Source: Gallionella straubiae
GTDB taxonomy: Bacteria > Pseudomonadota > Gammaproteobacteria > Burkholderiales > Gallionellaceae
NCBI RefSeq assembly: GCF_051257895.1
Contig: NZ_CP194331.1
Location: 372,001-436,000, forward strand
DNA length: 64,000 nucleotides
Direction: 5' to 3'
Both the position numbers and the translations under genes were made by a program. Under the pieces are notes generated by a model. That model was not told where the DNA came from, did no database searches, and saw only the letters and a program-made list of their open reading frames with translations. This document shows, one piece after another, positions 48,228-56,932 of the stretch (within the stretch, counting starts at the first letter, position 1; each line of letters starts with the position of its first letter).

Positions 48228-48870
48228 CTGTTGCCTCCTCGTGTTCGGACTCTCCATCAGTAGCAGGTATCTGCTGTATCAACTCTGATTTAAGTTGGGC
48301 ACCAAAGCGATTGATGGCATGCTCACTTAAAATATCCGCGATGGCAGGGAGGATGGTTATGGCGAATGGCTGCGGATCGCCATCCGGTGTGTCTTGCATT
48401 TTGGCGAGCCCCTTTTTTGATGCTGCCCTTACTAGTCCTCGAATAATATTCCCTTTGGCTTCCAGCTCTTTTCCGGTCATTGATCTGTAAGTCGAAATCA
48501 GCTCATCGATACTGATAACAGCATCGCCTTCATTGGTAAGATCTCCAACGCTTCCTTTCATATGGTAGAGCTGGCGCAACACCAATAGGAAATAGGTTTC
48601 TTGGGTATCGAGCGGAGTGTCCTTGACGGTTTCAGGAACAACGTAGCAATACTCTAATCTGTCGTTAAACCTGAGTCTCAATCCCATGAGGGAAACTGCC
48701 TCTTCAAAATCATCTCGGTATTCCGAGATGATCCTGTAGGACGTGGCATGGTTATGCTGCCTTGAATATAGGCACTGGTGAGACACCAATTGATACATAG
48801 CCTGCTTGAAATTGTCTGGGATATAAATCCCATTCGTGCGATCTGCAATTGAGCTCCAATTACTTGGCAT
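48214..48870 (-). CDS. jetB: Wadjet subunit JetB (DUF4194-like)
   Basis: 218 residues from ATG 48870 (MPSNWSSIADRTNGIYIPD), with AGGAGG seven bases upstream; a frame-open extension into jetA is not used. Winged-helix type protein resembling MukE (YCYVVPETVKDTPLDTQETYF, ISIDELISTY). KITE-like subunit binding JetA and JetC. It overlaps jetA by 11 bp. Confidence 0.85.
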   Translation of the reverse strand: MPSNWSSIADRTNGIYIPDNFKQAMYQLVSHQCLYSRQHNHATSYRIISEYRDDFEEAVSLMGLRLRFNDRLEYCYVVPETVKDTPLDTQETYFLLVLRQLYHMKGSVGDLTNEGDAVISIDELISTYRSMTGKELEAKGNIIRGLVRAASKKGLAKMQDTPDGDPQPFAITILPAIADILSEHAINRFGAQLKSELIQQIPATDGESEHEEATDENA

Positions 48871-50293
48871 CTTTGATCCTCCTTGTGATCTTAAAATGCG
48901 GGGTATTGAAATAAACGCCATCAACGCGGGGTTCGTTAGTCAGTTCTGCATCAAAGCCAAGATTGTGCATCAATGGATTCTTCGATACCGATGAGGGGCG
49001 CTTGGTTATAGCGCTTGCAAACCGGAGAAGGACGAGATATGCAACTGCATCCTCGACTGTCTTAATTGGGAGGTTCTCGGCAGTAATGGTTTCTCCCGGC
49101 TTGATATGTGTTTCTATATATCGCTTCATGGCCGCAGGGCTTGTCTGTCGATGTTGGAGCATGGCTTTGCGCAATAGACGCTTGGCTTTTTCATGTACCG
49201 TCATCTCTCGTTTCTTTAGTGCAGTCCGCACGGGCTTGGGCGGTGGGGAGGCAGGCATTCTCAGCCGCTCCTCGCTAAACAATGGATCAGGGCTAAGCAA
49301 TTTGCCATGTAGCGGAATTTCCCGTTCCTCTGCCTTGATTACTGCATTGATCGTATCCGCAATGACTTCCTCAATGCGTTCGGAGGCTTTTAAGCGATAA
49401 CCCATGTAGGCAATCGCCCGTTGCGTTGCGCTGTCGACAACCTGATCCATGCGCTCCAGGAATTTCTCTACATCTAGCAACTTTCTGAATCGTCGCACGT
49501 CCCGCTCAAGGCTTTCCTCCTCCTCGCCAGAAATAGCTCCAGGTAGCTCCGCATAACCTGACAATAGGGCCATTCGTGAGCCTTCATTAGTGGTTAGCTC
49601 ACTTACCATTTCTATAATTTCATAGCGCAGGCGCAAGGGGTGATTCTCCGTGCGAAGCTGCTTGAAGTCGCGGACATACAACTCGCCAATATGCTCGCTG
49701 AAAAATCGGCGCACGAAATTTGGAGTGGTATCTTCCTGGATTAATTCTTTCATGAGATCACGAGCCCGAAGGGTGGTGGCGCTAAGAGAGTTAATGAGCT
49801 GCGCGGAAAGGTGGGCAGCGCTTGCAAAACCGCTGGCCTGGGCTTTAGGGTCCTGTATTGCTCCTTTAAGCTGGTTGTAAATGAGCAGGATATTTCCCCC
49901 CAGAAGTTGGGGACCTTCATTGGTAAATTGGCGAAGTAGGTCGAACAGGTGCGCAACCGATGGTCGCATGCTGACAAAATTTTTCAGGCCAACACTTTCT
50001 TCGATTAACCAACCAGTCTCAACCAAACGGTTAAGCAGCTGGTTGGCTTGGATGACTAGGGGGGTTGCAAGTGGAGAAGCTTCTTCCGACTCGTTTTCCC
50101 AGCCTGCATCTAACAAGAATCGTTCGATTTCTTTTATGACCTTTTCATGCAAATAGCCCTCAGCGTAGTCTGGAACTGCATCGGGGCCGAAATACTGGTC
50201 ATAAAGACGGACAATCAGATTCCATGCACGCCGGTTATTCTTCCCCGTGAGTGCACTGAAAAGCCCTATTGGAATGCGATCGAATAGATTCAT
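48860..50293 (-). CDS. jetA: Wadjet subunit JetA (kleisin-like)
   Basis: 477 residues from ATG 50293 (MNLFDRIPIGLFSALTGKNN); GAAGGA is correctly spaced for this and not for the ATG two codons earlier. A MukF/kleisin-like protein: an N-terminal helical domain, a charged middle (EEEESLERDVRRFRKLLDVEKF) and a C-terminal winged helix. The MNLFDRIP...FS opening resembles the type II JetA (DUF5716) more than DUF3375, but I hold the subtype as tentative. First gene of the operon. Confidence 0.82.
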   Translation of the reverse strand: MNLFDRIPIGLFSALTGKNNRRAWNLIVRLYDQYFGPDAVPDYAEGYLHEKVIKEIERFLLDAGWENESEEASPLATPLVIQANQLLNRLVETGWLIEESVGLKNFVSMRPSVAHLFDLLRQFTNEGPQLLGGNILLIYNQLKGAIQDPKAQASGFASAAHLSAQLINSLSATTLRARDLMKELIQEDTTPNFVRRFFSEHIGELYVRDFKQLRTENHPLRLRYEIIEMVSELTTNEGSRMALLSGYAELPGAISGEEEESLERDVRRFRKLLDVEKFLERMDQVVDSATQRAIAYMGYRLKASERIEEVIADTINAVIKAEEREIPLHGKLLSPDPLFSEERLRMPASPPPKPVRTALKKREMTVHEKAKRLLRKAMLQHRQTSPAAMKRYIETHIKPGETITAENLPIKTVEDAVAYLVLLRFASAITKRPSSVSKNPLMHNLGFDAELTNEPRVDGVYFNTPHFKITRRIKDAK

Positions 50294-50311
50294 GGTCATC
50301 CTTCGAGGTAA

Positions 50312-50340
50312 TTTATACTCCAATATAACTTAACTTGCAA
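50312..50340 (-). promoter_or_regulatory. Candidate jetA promoter with flanking inverted repeats
   Basis: On the minus strand TTGCAA (50340-50335) is 17 bp from TATAAA (50317-50312). AATTTATA (50310-50317) and TATAAATT (50341-50348) form an inverted repeat around it, and AATTAT (50345-50350) / ATAATT (50359-50364) forms another near the WYL start. These are candidate operators for the divergent WYL regulator. Confidence 0.45.
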
Positions 50341-50369
50341 TATAAATTATTCTGGTGGATAATTCTTAT

Positions 50370-51191
50370 ATGGCCATAACTCTTTCAGACAGAATCTCCG
50401 ATTTGGAATGTATCCTCAGCTGGGAAGGGGAGATCGACAACCAACGTATTCGTGAATTGCTTGGTGTAAAGCCAGTCTGGGCTAGTCGCTTGCTTGCTGA
50501 ATTGTCAAATCATATGGGTAAGCGAGCTACTCGGGATACTTCCCATTCGCCGTTGCGGCTTGCGGCAAGCAATTCACGAAAACTTGTTCGTCACACGTTG
50601 GACGATTATCTGCGCATTATTGGTACCCATTCATCGAGTGGTAATTTTGTCGAGGATGCCAGGCTAGATTTATCCATCTCGCCTCCCAATATCTTCATTG
50701 CAATGATGCAGGCCATTAAAAATAATAATGGCGTTAGCATTGCCTATCGCTCAATGAGCGATCCGAATGGATCAGAGCGTTTAATATTCCCACATGCGAT
50801 TATCAGAGCGCCTAGGCGATGGCACGTCCGTGCATGGTGTTCCAAGAGAGAGGAATTCCGCGATTTCACGCTAGGTCGAATTGTCTCCTGCGAGAGAGTA
50901 GATATTGTCTCCACAAATACTAGGCGCGATGACGAGGCATGGAACGAGATCATAAAGTTTTATGTACTTGCTCATCCTAGACTTTCGCCGGCACAGCAGG
51001 AAATGATTGCTGCTGAATATTTTCCGGGTGCCAGCGCACGTCAGCTAAGTGTAAGGCGATGTCTAGCAGCTTATATTATCCAGGACCTGCGTTTGGCGAT
51101 TGACGAGGAAAAGCAACTGCCGCCTGAATATCAACTATATGTACCGGAGGCCAAAAAGCTGAAGTTATTATTTGAAGATAATAGGAAATAG
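50370..51191 (+). CDS. WYL-domain transcriptional regulator
   Basis: 273 residues from ATG 50370 (MAITLSDRISDLECILSWEG); a GTG 15 bp upstream is possible. A winged helix N-terminus (NQRIRELLGVKPVWASRLLAELS) precedes a WYL-like domain (VSIAYRSMSDPNGSERLIFPH followed by RWHVRAWCSKREEFRDFTLGRI) and a C-terminal extension. This matches the BrxR/CapW type regulators that repress adjacent phage-defence genes. It is divergent from jetA, with overlapping promoters. Confidence 0.85.
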   Translation: MAITLSDRISDLECILSWEGEIDNQRIRELLGVKPVWASRLLAELSNHMGKRATRDTSHSPLRLAASNSRKLVRHTLDDYLRIIGTHSSSGNFVEDARLDLSISPPNIFIAMMQAIKNNNGVSIAYRSMSDPNGSERLIFPHAIIRAPRRWHVRAWCSKREEFRDFTLGRIVSCERVDIVSTNTRRDDEAWNEIIKFYVLAHPRLSPAQQEMIAAEYFPGASARQLSVRRCLAAYIIQDLRLAIDEEKQLPPEYQLYVPEAKKLKLLFEDNRK

Positions 51192-51219
51192 CGGCAACGC
51201 AGATCAATTTTAACGCTGC

Positions 51220-52338
51220 TCAGGGGATGAATCTGGGAGCATCCTGGTCATGCAGGAATGCATTGTTTTTGAATATACAGTCCAAAGGGGCAATGGTATG
51301 ACAGAAGCCATCGCTTACCGCATCGGAACGGTCAATCAGCTCTCTAAGCATGGCAAGGTTATGCCGTTGTAATGCAGTGAAATCGCTCTTACGGGCTTTT
51401 AGCGTCGCAAGCGAATTGTCTTGAACATAGTTGAAGTGCTTACCCATAAGTCCGGCCACTATATCGGATAACTGCACGCACACATTGTCCTTGGAATCGA
51501 CAAATCTATAGGCTACACGTCGTTGGCCATCAAGTACCTCAACTGACTGTAATATTTTCTCGATGTTCGTTTCATGGTCGAACGTGTGTGAGGCGCTCTT
51601 GAATACATACACGCTGCGTAGAAAATGCATGCTGAAGTCTCGGATGAGCTCTCCTGGCTCATTGTCGTGCAGAAACACTAATTCATTCAGCCCGATCGCC
51701 TGACGCAATGTATGCTTAAGAAGTATAGTACCGTCGTTTCGGTTTTCAGGTGAGTGGCGAACCAAAAAATCAGAAACAGCCCCGAGAAACGCGCTGATCT
51801 TACTGCGATCCACGTTGGGATAGGTATACGAGTGCAGTAGGGACATGAACTCGGCCGGACTGCGCGATACCACGTCGTAAAGTTCTGACTTCAGATGGGT
51901 ATGATATTCATTGATACCGAAGGCGTTGCCCGGCATGAGGGACTCGACGATGTCTATCAGCGCCCAGTAAAGAACATTTAACTGGGAGTAATGAATCAAG
52001 ATGCCTTCGTCCAAGAGCCAGGCAAGGAACGAGTTCAGTCCTCGGGATGCCAGAATTGCCTCATAATCGCCGTGAGCTACATGCTTAAACTTGATCTCAG
52101 GCGCGTTAGCCTGGATCCGTAATGTCGCTCGCAGCGTATCAATGTTCTCGAGGTGCTGGCCGGGGTGCAGAACAATTCCAGCGAGAATAAAATTCCTGTT
52201 CTCCGGTGAGTTCAAGCCGACTTCCGATAATGTTAGACGACGAATGTTGTTCGTCTCGTCATAGAACATGGAAAACGGTTTGTCCCAGTTTCGTAGTGGC
52301 ATCATCTTCTGCCGCATTTCATCAGCTTGAATGGCCAT
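51220..52338 (-). CDS. DUF3800-family protein
   Basis: 372 residues from ATG 52338 (MAIQADEMRQKMMPLRNW). The DUF3800 pattern is FYDETNN near the N-terminus and FVDSKDNVCVQLSDIVAGLMG near the C-terminus, with acidic residues suggesting an RNase H-like metal site. Members occur often in mobile and defence islands; biochemical role unknown. It converges with the WYL regulator 28 bp away. Confidence 0.75.
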   Translation of the reverse strand: MAIQADEMRQKMMPLRNWDKPFSMFYDETNNIRRLTLSEVGLNSPENRNFILAGIVLHPGQHLENIDTLRATLRIQANAPEIKFKHVAHGDYEAILASRGLNSFLAWLLDEGILIHYSQLNVLYWALIDIVESLMPGNAFGINEYHTHLKSELYDVVSRSPAEFMSLLHSYTYPNVDRSKISAFLGAVSDFLVRHSPENRNDGTILLKHTLRQAIGLNELVFLHDNEPGELIRDFSMHFLRSVYVFKSASHTFDHETNIEKILQSVEVLDGQRRVAYRFVDSKDNVCVQLSDIVAGLMGKHFNYVQDNSLATLKARKSDFTALQRHNLAMLRELIDRSDAVSDGFCHTIAPLDCIFKNNAFLHDQDAPRFIP

Positions 52339-52614
52339 TATCTCGAGTGCACACACTTTTTAAGTGAGCCTACTAATAAGTTGGTCTGTTTATCCACATC
52401 CCGCCATCGCTCTCAACTTCTATTCATCTAGTTATGCAATGCTATTTGCTAACCAAAGTTACATAACATGTTGTTATTAAAGCGTATTGTATATTGTGCA
52501 TATTATATTTTTGTGATTAGATTCGTTACAACTTGGCTGCATCATTCCATGAATTGCCATTCTACGCATGACAGTGCATGAATTTGCATGGCTCGATAAC
52601 AAGGAAATTAACTG
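52339..52614. other. AT-rich divergent intergenic region with CATGAATT repeats
   Basis: 276 bp without a gene. CCATGAATTGCCAT (52547-52560) and GCATGAATTTGCATGG (52576-52591) are a near repeat, the second almost palindromic. They lie 25-70 bp upstream of the HTH gene and are candidate operators. No CRISPR-like structure. Confidence 0.45.
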
Positions 52615-52830
52615 ATGGGAAATTTGGTAAGCGCCCAGGAATTTGCAAATCGTCTAGGAATTAGCTTACGCATGCTGGAGGAGCTGATCATCCAAGGCAA
52701 GGTTCCGCCATACATTAAGTTCGGCCGCCTTCGTCGTTGGCATCCTGAACAATTGGATAAATGGATTAATGAGCAATTTGCTCGTGCTGGTGAAGGAAGT
52801 ATAGGTGAACAAAGAAGTGAGAACTGCTAA
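52615..52830 (+). CDS. Small excisionase/AlpA-like HTH protein
   Basis: 71 residues. A MerR/excisionase-type helix-turn-helix: SAQEFANRLGISLRMLEELI then VPPYIKFGRLRRWHPEQLDKWI. AAGGAAAT upstream. It probably binds DNA, either as a regulator of the tns genes or as a directionality factor. It precedes tnsAB by about 340 bp. Confidence 0.7.
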   Translation: MGNLVSAQEFANRLGISLRMLEELIIQGKVPPYIKFGRLRRWHPEQLDKWINEQFARAGEGSIGEQRSENC

Positions 52831-53171
52831 GTCGATATATTTTGAATCGACTTCCCAACAGTTAATTCAGAGAGGAGAGAAAAATGACCTGACGCAAATC
52901 AATGTAATTTGAGAGGTCAGAGACGCAAAAAGCTTGGGATTCCGGCCCCAAGCCTTTCACGAAAACTCAACATCAGATACAAGCCTGATGGTTGAATTTT
53001 CCGCGCCCTAGCGGCGGTTGTCAAGAGTGTTTAGGACAGCCGCCGGCCTCCTTACGCCCTCACGGGTATTTTCAATGCAACTTTATTACTTGGCGGCCTC
53101 GAGCCGCCTGGCAGCGTTCGCCTTATGCGAATGCAATTGCCCAGGAGTAGCAAAAGAAAAGGAGACAACAA
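52831..53171 (+). ncRNA. Hairpin-rich leader upstream of tnsAB (putative structured RNA)
   Basis: No convincing gene. Successive hairpins: GACCT...AGGTC enclosing CAAAT/ATTTG (52886-52918); CTTGGG...CCCAAG (52933-52952); GGCGGTTGTC/GACAGCCGCC (53013-53044); GGCGGC-CTCGA-GCCGCC (53092-53108); GCGTTCGC/GCGAATGC (53114-53134). An AAGGAGACAACAA precedes tnsAB. It may be a regulatory leader or a transposon-encoded RNA; function unknown. Confidence 0.35.
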
Positions 53172-55817
53172 ATGCTTTTAGCAAACGAACTGTTACGCCT
53201 GTATATACAGCAGAACATCTCCCTCATTGGCCGTAAAGCCGTGGAATCAATTCGGGCATCCGAGCCATCAAGACGTGTCGGTGGTGGAACACATAATGTT
53301 GCAACCCGTTTCGCCAGTCGAAAGATGGGCTGCGTTATTCAGGCTGAGAGCCACAAGGGAGAGTTGCCAGCGGTATATTTCTGGGAACACGACCCTTGCA
53401 CGTATGAGTTCTACGATCAGCCGAGTGTGATCAAGCTTGCCTACCAAAGTGCGGGCGGTAGGCGCATTACTCATCTTTCAACGCCGGACTATTTTCTCAT
53501 TCAGGAAAACTGGATGGGGTGGGTGGAATGCAAGCCAGAGGAACAGCTCAAGGCATCTTGCGAAAGTGGCAACCAACGCTTCATCCCAGATGGAAATGGT
53601 GGATGGCGCTGTCCGCCCGGCGAGGAATTTGCCGCCCAGTTTGGGCTCGGGTTCAAGGTACGTTCGACGCGAGAAACCAACTGGATGCTCGTTCGGAATC
53701 TGGAATTCCTGTCCGATTACCTTCAAGCCAAGTGTCCGCAACCATCCCAAGAAACTTATTGCGCCATCGCTAAATATTTTGTCGGCGAACGCTGGTTGCT
53801 CTTGCAGGACTTGCTGGGGCAACCGGGAGTTTCAGCCGATACCGTTTTCAGTTTGATTGCCTACGGCTTTCTGATCGTTGATTTGGAACATGAACTTCTC
53901 TCCGAACCGGGTTTTACAAACGTTTGTGTAGACAGCCTCAGCGCGCAGATTTATCGGCATCAGAAACAGGGTTGCAGCAAGCAAGCCATCGTTCCGTTGC
54001 ATACGATTCAGATGGCTTCTGGAACCGCTATCGTTTGGGACGGAAGCCCTTGGCGGATTTTGAACGTGGGTGCAAACGATGTTTTTCTGGAGGATGAAAA
54101 TAGGAGCATTTCAAATCTCCGCCTTGAAGTTTTTCAAAGTCTTGTTGTAAGTGGGGCAATCGCCGGTCTGCCGGTGGGAGAAGACCGCCGCCATGAACTT
54201 GCGGCCAAGATCATGAAACGGGCAGCGCCGGTTGACCTAGAAAGTGCCATTCAGCGTGCCCGCCATCTTGATGCTGCAGGAGAAGGAGCTACTTTCGTGT
54301 CGGCGAGAACCCTGCGCTATTGGCGCAAGCGCGCAGGAGAGGGCGAGATTACCTTTGGCAATCGATTTGCTGGCCTTGTACCCAGAATTAGCGCTCGAGG
54401 CAACCGCTCCAGAAAAGTTAGTTCTGAAGTCGTCGTGGTAATGAACGACGTTATCGATACGGACGTGCTTGCCGCTTTCCAGCCCAAGGTTTCGATCTGC
54501 TATGGCAAGGTGCAGAATCTGTGCGCGGAGCGCGGGTTGCCGTCACCATCTGAAAAAACATTCCGGGCCGAGATCAAACGGCGCAAGGAAGAATCGGTTG
54601 TGCTGGCCCGGCAGGGGCGTCGCGCAGTCTACGGAATCACGGAATTTCAATGGCACGTGGATCAGGCCACTCCGCGTCACGGTGAACGTCCCTTCGAGAT
54701 CGGCCATATCGACCACACCGAACTTGACGTTGAACTGGTAGACAGTCGTACCGGAGCCAATCTTGGACGGCCATGGCTGACTATTCTTTTAGATGCCCAC
54801 ACTCGGCTGGTCTTGGCATTCTTTCTCACGTTTGATCCACCAAGCTACCGGAGTTGCATGGCAGTGATCAGAAATTCTGTACGGCGGCATGGGCGAATTC
54901 CGAAAACTATCGTGGTAGACCAAGGGAGCGATTTCGAGAGTATGTACTTCGAGGCGCTCCTCGCAAGATTGGAAACTCACAAAAAATCACGGCCAGCAGC
55001 CAAGGGCAGATTCGGTTCCGTCATCGAACGCTTCTTCGGGGTGAACAATCAATCCTTCATCCACAACCTTCGAGGTAACAGTCAAGCCTTGCAGAGGCCC
55101 AGGAGTATGTCGCCGAGCCACGATCCTCGTACTCTTGCAGTCTGGACTTTGCCAGCATTGACCGATGCCTTTGAGGGGTTCATCGACACTGTTTATGCTT
55201 GCCTCAAACATCCTGCTCTGGGCATGTCTCCAAAGGATGCGATGGCTAGAGGGTTGGCTTTGACAGGCTGTCGCGATCACATCTTGATTCCTTATACCGA
55301 GGACTTTAACCGGCTGTGCATGCCAACGACTATTGCTGGCAAGGCAGTAGTGCGGACGGGGCGTGGCATCAAGATCAAGGGCATTTTCTACTGGCATCCG
55401 GTTTTTCGGGAGCCAACAGCCATTCGCACCAAGGTACACGTCGTCTACGACCCATTTGATGTCTCACGAGCCTACGCGCTTACCGAGGGGGAATGGGTGC
55501 TGTGCAGATCAGAACATCAAGCCCTTTTCGAGCGGCGCACGGAGCGCGAGATTGCAACGATCTCCCAAGAGATTCGTGCCTTGCACCACTTGGCTGATAT
55601 CCGGCGAGCTATCAATGCCGGAGATATCGCAGCTTATGTCAGCAAAGCACGCGAATCCGAAACCGTCCTATTGCAACAACGGCGCGACGCGGAGCGGCAG
55701 GTCAACGAAGCTCCAACGTCTGTGCAACCAATCCCCGCGCTTGGCGACCAGCGTCCAAATACACATGACCTATGGTCCGGTCCTGTCATCTATGAACAAT
55801 TTGGAGAACTGAAATGA
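53172..55817 (+). CDS. tnsAB: TnsA-TnsB fusion transposase
   Basis: 881 residues. Residues 1-130 are TnsA-like: the candidate endonuclease residues are Glu59/Glu64, Asp106 (in STPDYF) and Glu119-x-Lys121 (WVECKPEEQL). The remainder is a TnsB-like DDE (rve) transposase: Asp514 in EIGHIDHTELD, Asp583 in VVDQGSDFES and Glu619 in SVIERFF, 35 residues apart. The fused form allows cut-and-paste transposition with one polypeptide; such TnsAB fusions are known in some Tn7-like groups. It overlaps tnsC by 4 bp. Confidence 0.88.
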   Translation: MLLANELLRLYIQQNISLIGRKAVESIRASEPSRRVGGGTHNVATRFASRKMGCVIQAESHKGELPAVYFWEHDPCTYEFYDQPSVIKLAYQSAGGRRITHLSTPDYFLIQENWMGWVECKPEEQLKASCESGNQRFIPDGNGGWRCPPGEEFAAQFGLGFKVRSTRETNWMLVRNLEFLSDYLQAKCPQPSQETYCAIAKYFVGERWLLLQDLLGQPGVSADTVFSLIAYGFLIVDLEHELLSEPGFTNVCVDSLSAQIYRHQKQGCSKQAIVPLHTIQMASGTAIVWDGSPWRILNVGANDVFLEDENRSISNLRLEVFQSLVVSGAIAGLPVGEDRRHELAAKIMKRAAPVDLESAIQRARHLDAAGEGATFVSARTLRYWRKRAGEGEITFGNRFAGLVPRISARGNRSRKVSSEVVVVMNDVIDTDVLAAFQPKVSICYGKVQNLCAERGLPSPSEKTFRAEIKRRKEESVVLARQGRRAVYGITEFQWHVDQATPRHGERPFEIGHIDHTELDVELVDSRTGANLGRPWLTILLDAHTRLVLAFFLTFDPPSYRSCMAVIRNSVRRHGRIPKTIVVDQGSDFESMYFEALLARLETHKKSRPAAKGRFGSVIERFFGVNNQSFIHNLRGNSQALQRPRSMSPSHDPRTLAVWTLPALTDAFEGFIDTVYACLKHPALGMSPKDAMARGLALTGCRDHILIPYTEDFNRLCMPTTIAGKAVVRTGRGIKIKGIFYWHPVFREPTAIRTKVHVVYDPFDVSRAYALTEGEWVLCRSEHQALFERRTEREIATISQEIRALHHLADIRRAINAGDIAAYVSKARESETVLLQQRRDAERQVNEAPTSVQPIPALGDQRPNTHDLWSGPVIYEQFGELK

Positions 55818-56932
55818 ACACATTGAATAAATTACCAGGTTCCAACAAAGAAAATTTATCGGCGTTTACTAATTACATCTTCAATCATCCAAACGCATCG
55901 GCTACTTATCGTGAACTCATGGCTGCACTTAGTGCCGAGGCATCACCCCGCGTAATCATCTTCACCGGCCCGACTGGAGTCGGTAAGAGTACGCTTGTGA
56001 AGGCCACGTGTAATCGGTTATTTCAGCATTATGAAAAGCAGATGGTGGCCGAAAAAGATTTTGTGCCGGTGGTGACAATCAGCGCGGTGCCTCCCAACGG
56101 CTCCGGTTTTAGTTGGAAGGATTTTTATATCCGGCTGCTGACTGGGCAACACGAACCGCTTGTAGATCGGAAACTCCTTCTTCCCAGGCAAACGTCGCTC
56201 CTGCCAGATCACGCGCTCGGTGAGCGTGCATTGGAGCATTCCGTTGCCGACGCTCTTCGGCGGGCCGTGGAGGAATATTGCCGCCGGCGGCAAACCAAGT
56301 ATCTCATTATCGACGAGGCTCACCATATGCTGTTGGTTAACAACCGGCAGCGCCTCGAATGTCAGTTTGAGTGCTTGAAGTCTTTCACCATCCAGACGGG
56401 GGTTACAATTCTTCTGACTGGGACATATCGTCTGTTGGATATTCTGGAGCAGAGTGGGCAGCTTACTCGGCGTAGCCAGGTTGTCCACTTTCCACGCTAT
56501 GACGCGCGCAGCAGCGAGGATCGTTTGAATTTCAGGAAAGTTCTTGGATTTCTGGAAACGGAACTATCGAAATATGTTCCGACTCGCCTAGTTGAGAATG
56601 CCGAGTATTTCTACCGAAAGTCGGCTGGTTGCAACGGGATTCTCAAGGATTGGCTGGCTCGCTGCCTGGAGCATGCGCTCGACGAGAAGGCGCCATTGAT
56701 CGACGCAAAACTCGCGGACCGTTTTGCGCTGACGAATCGAGGGTTGCTCACCATTATCGAGGAGGCTTGTCTTGGCGAGGCGAAGCTGGCTGACGTTGGG
56801 GATGATCGGCTACTGGACCTGATCAACAACGGCGTGCTGTTGGATCGCGGCGATAAACCACTCGCTGCAAAATCGCGGCGGCCTGGACAGCGGAATCCGA
56901 AACGCGATCCGGTAGGGGATGCGCGGCTATGA
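55814..56932 (+). CDS. tnsC: AAA+ transposition regulator TnsC/TniB
   Basis: 372 residues. Walker A GPTGVGKST at residues 52-60; Walker B KYLIIDEAHHMLLV near 165; sensor-like TGVTILLTGTYRLLD. TnsC oligomerises on target DNA and connects TniQ/TnsD with the transposase. It overlaps tniQ by 4 bp, so tnsAB-tnsC-tniQ form one translationally coupled unit. Confidence 0.9.
   Translation: MNTLNKLPGSNKENLSAFTNYIFNHPNASATYRELMAALSAEASPRVIIFTGPTGVGKSTLVKATCNRLFQHYEKQMVAEKDFVPVVTISAVPPNGSGFSWKDFYIRLLTGQHEPLVDRKLLLPRQTSLLPDHALGERALEHSVADALRRAVEEYCRRRQTKYLIIDEAHHMLLVNNRQRLECQFECLKSFTIQTGVTILLTGTYRLLDILEQSGQLTRRSQVVHFPRYDARSSEDRLNFRKVLGFLETELSKYVPTRLVENAEYFYRKSAGCNGILKDWLARCLEHALDEKAPLIDAKLADRFALTNRGLLTIIEEACLGEAKLADVGDDRLLDLINNGVLLDRGDKPLAAKSRRPGQRNPKRDPVGDARL

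Noticed and set aside
53018..53236. Short ORF overlapping the tnsAB start
   Set aside because: It overlaps the hairpin-rich leader and runs into tnsAB in another frame without a ribosome-binding site.
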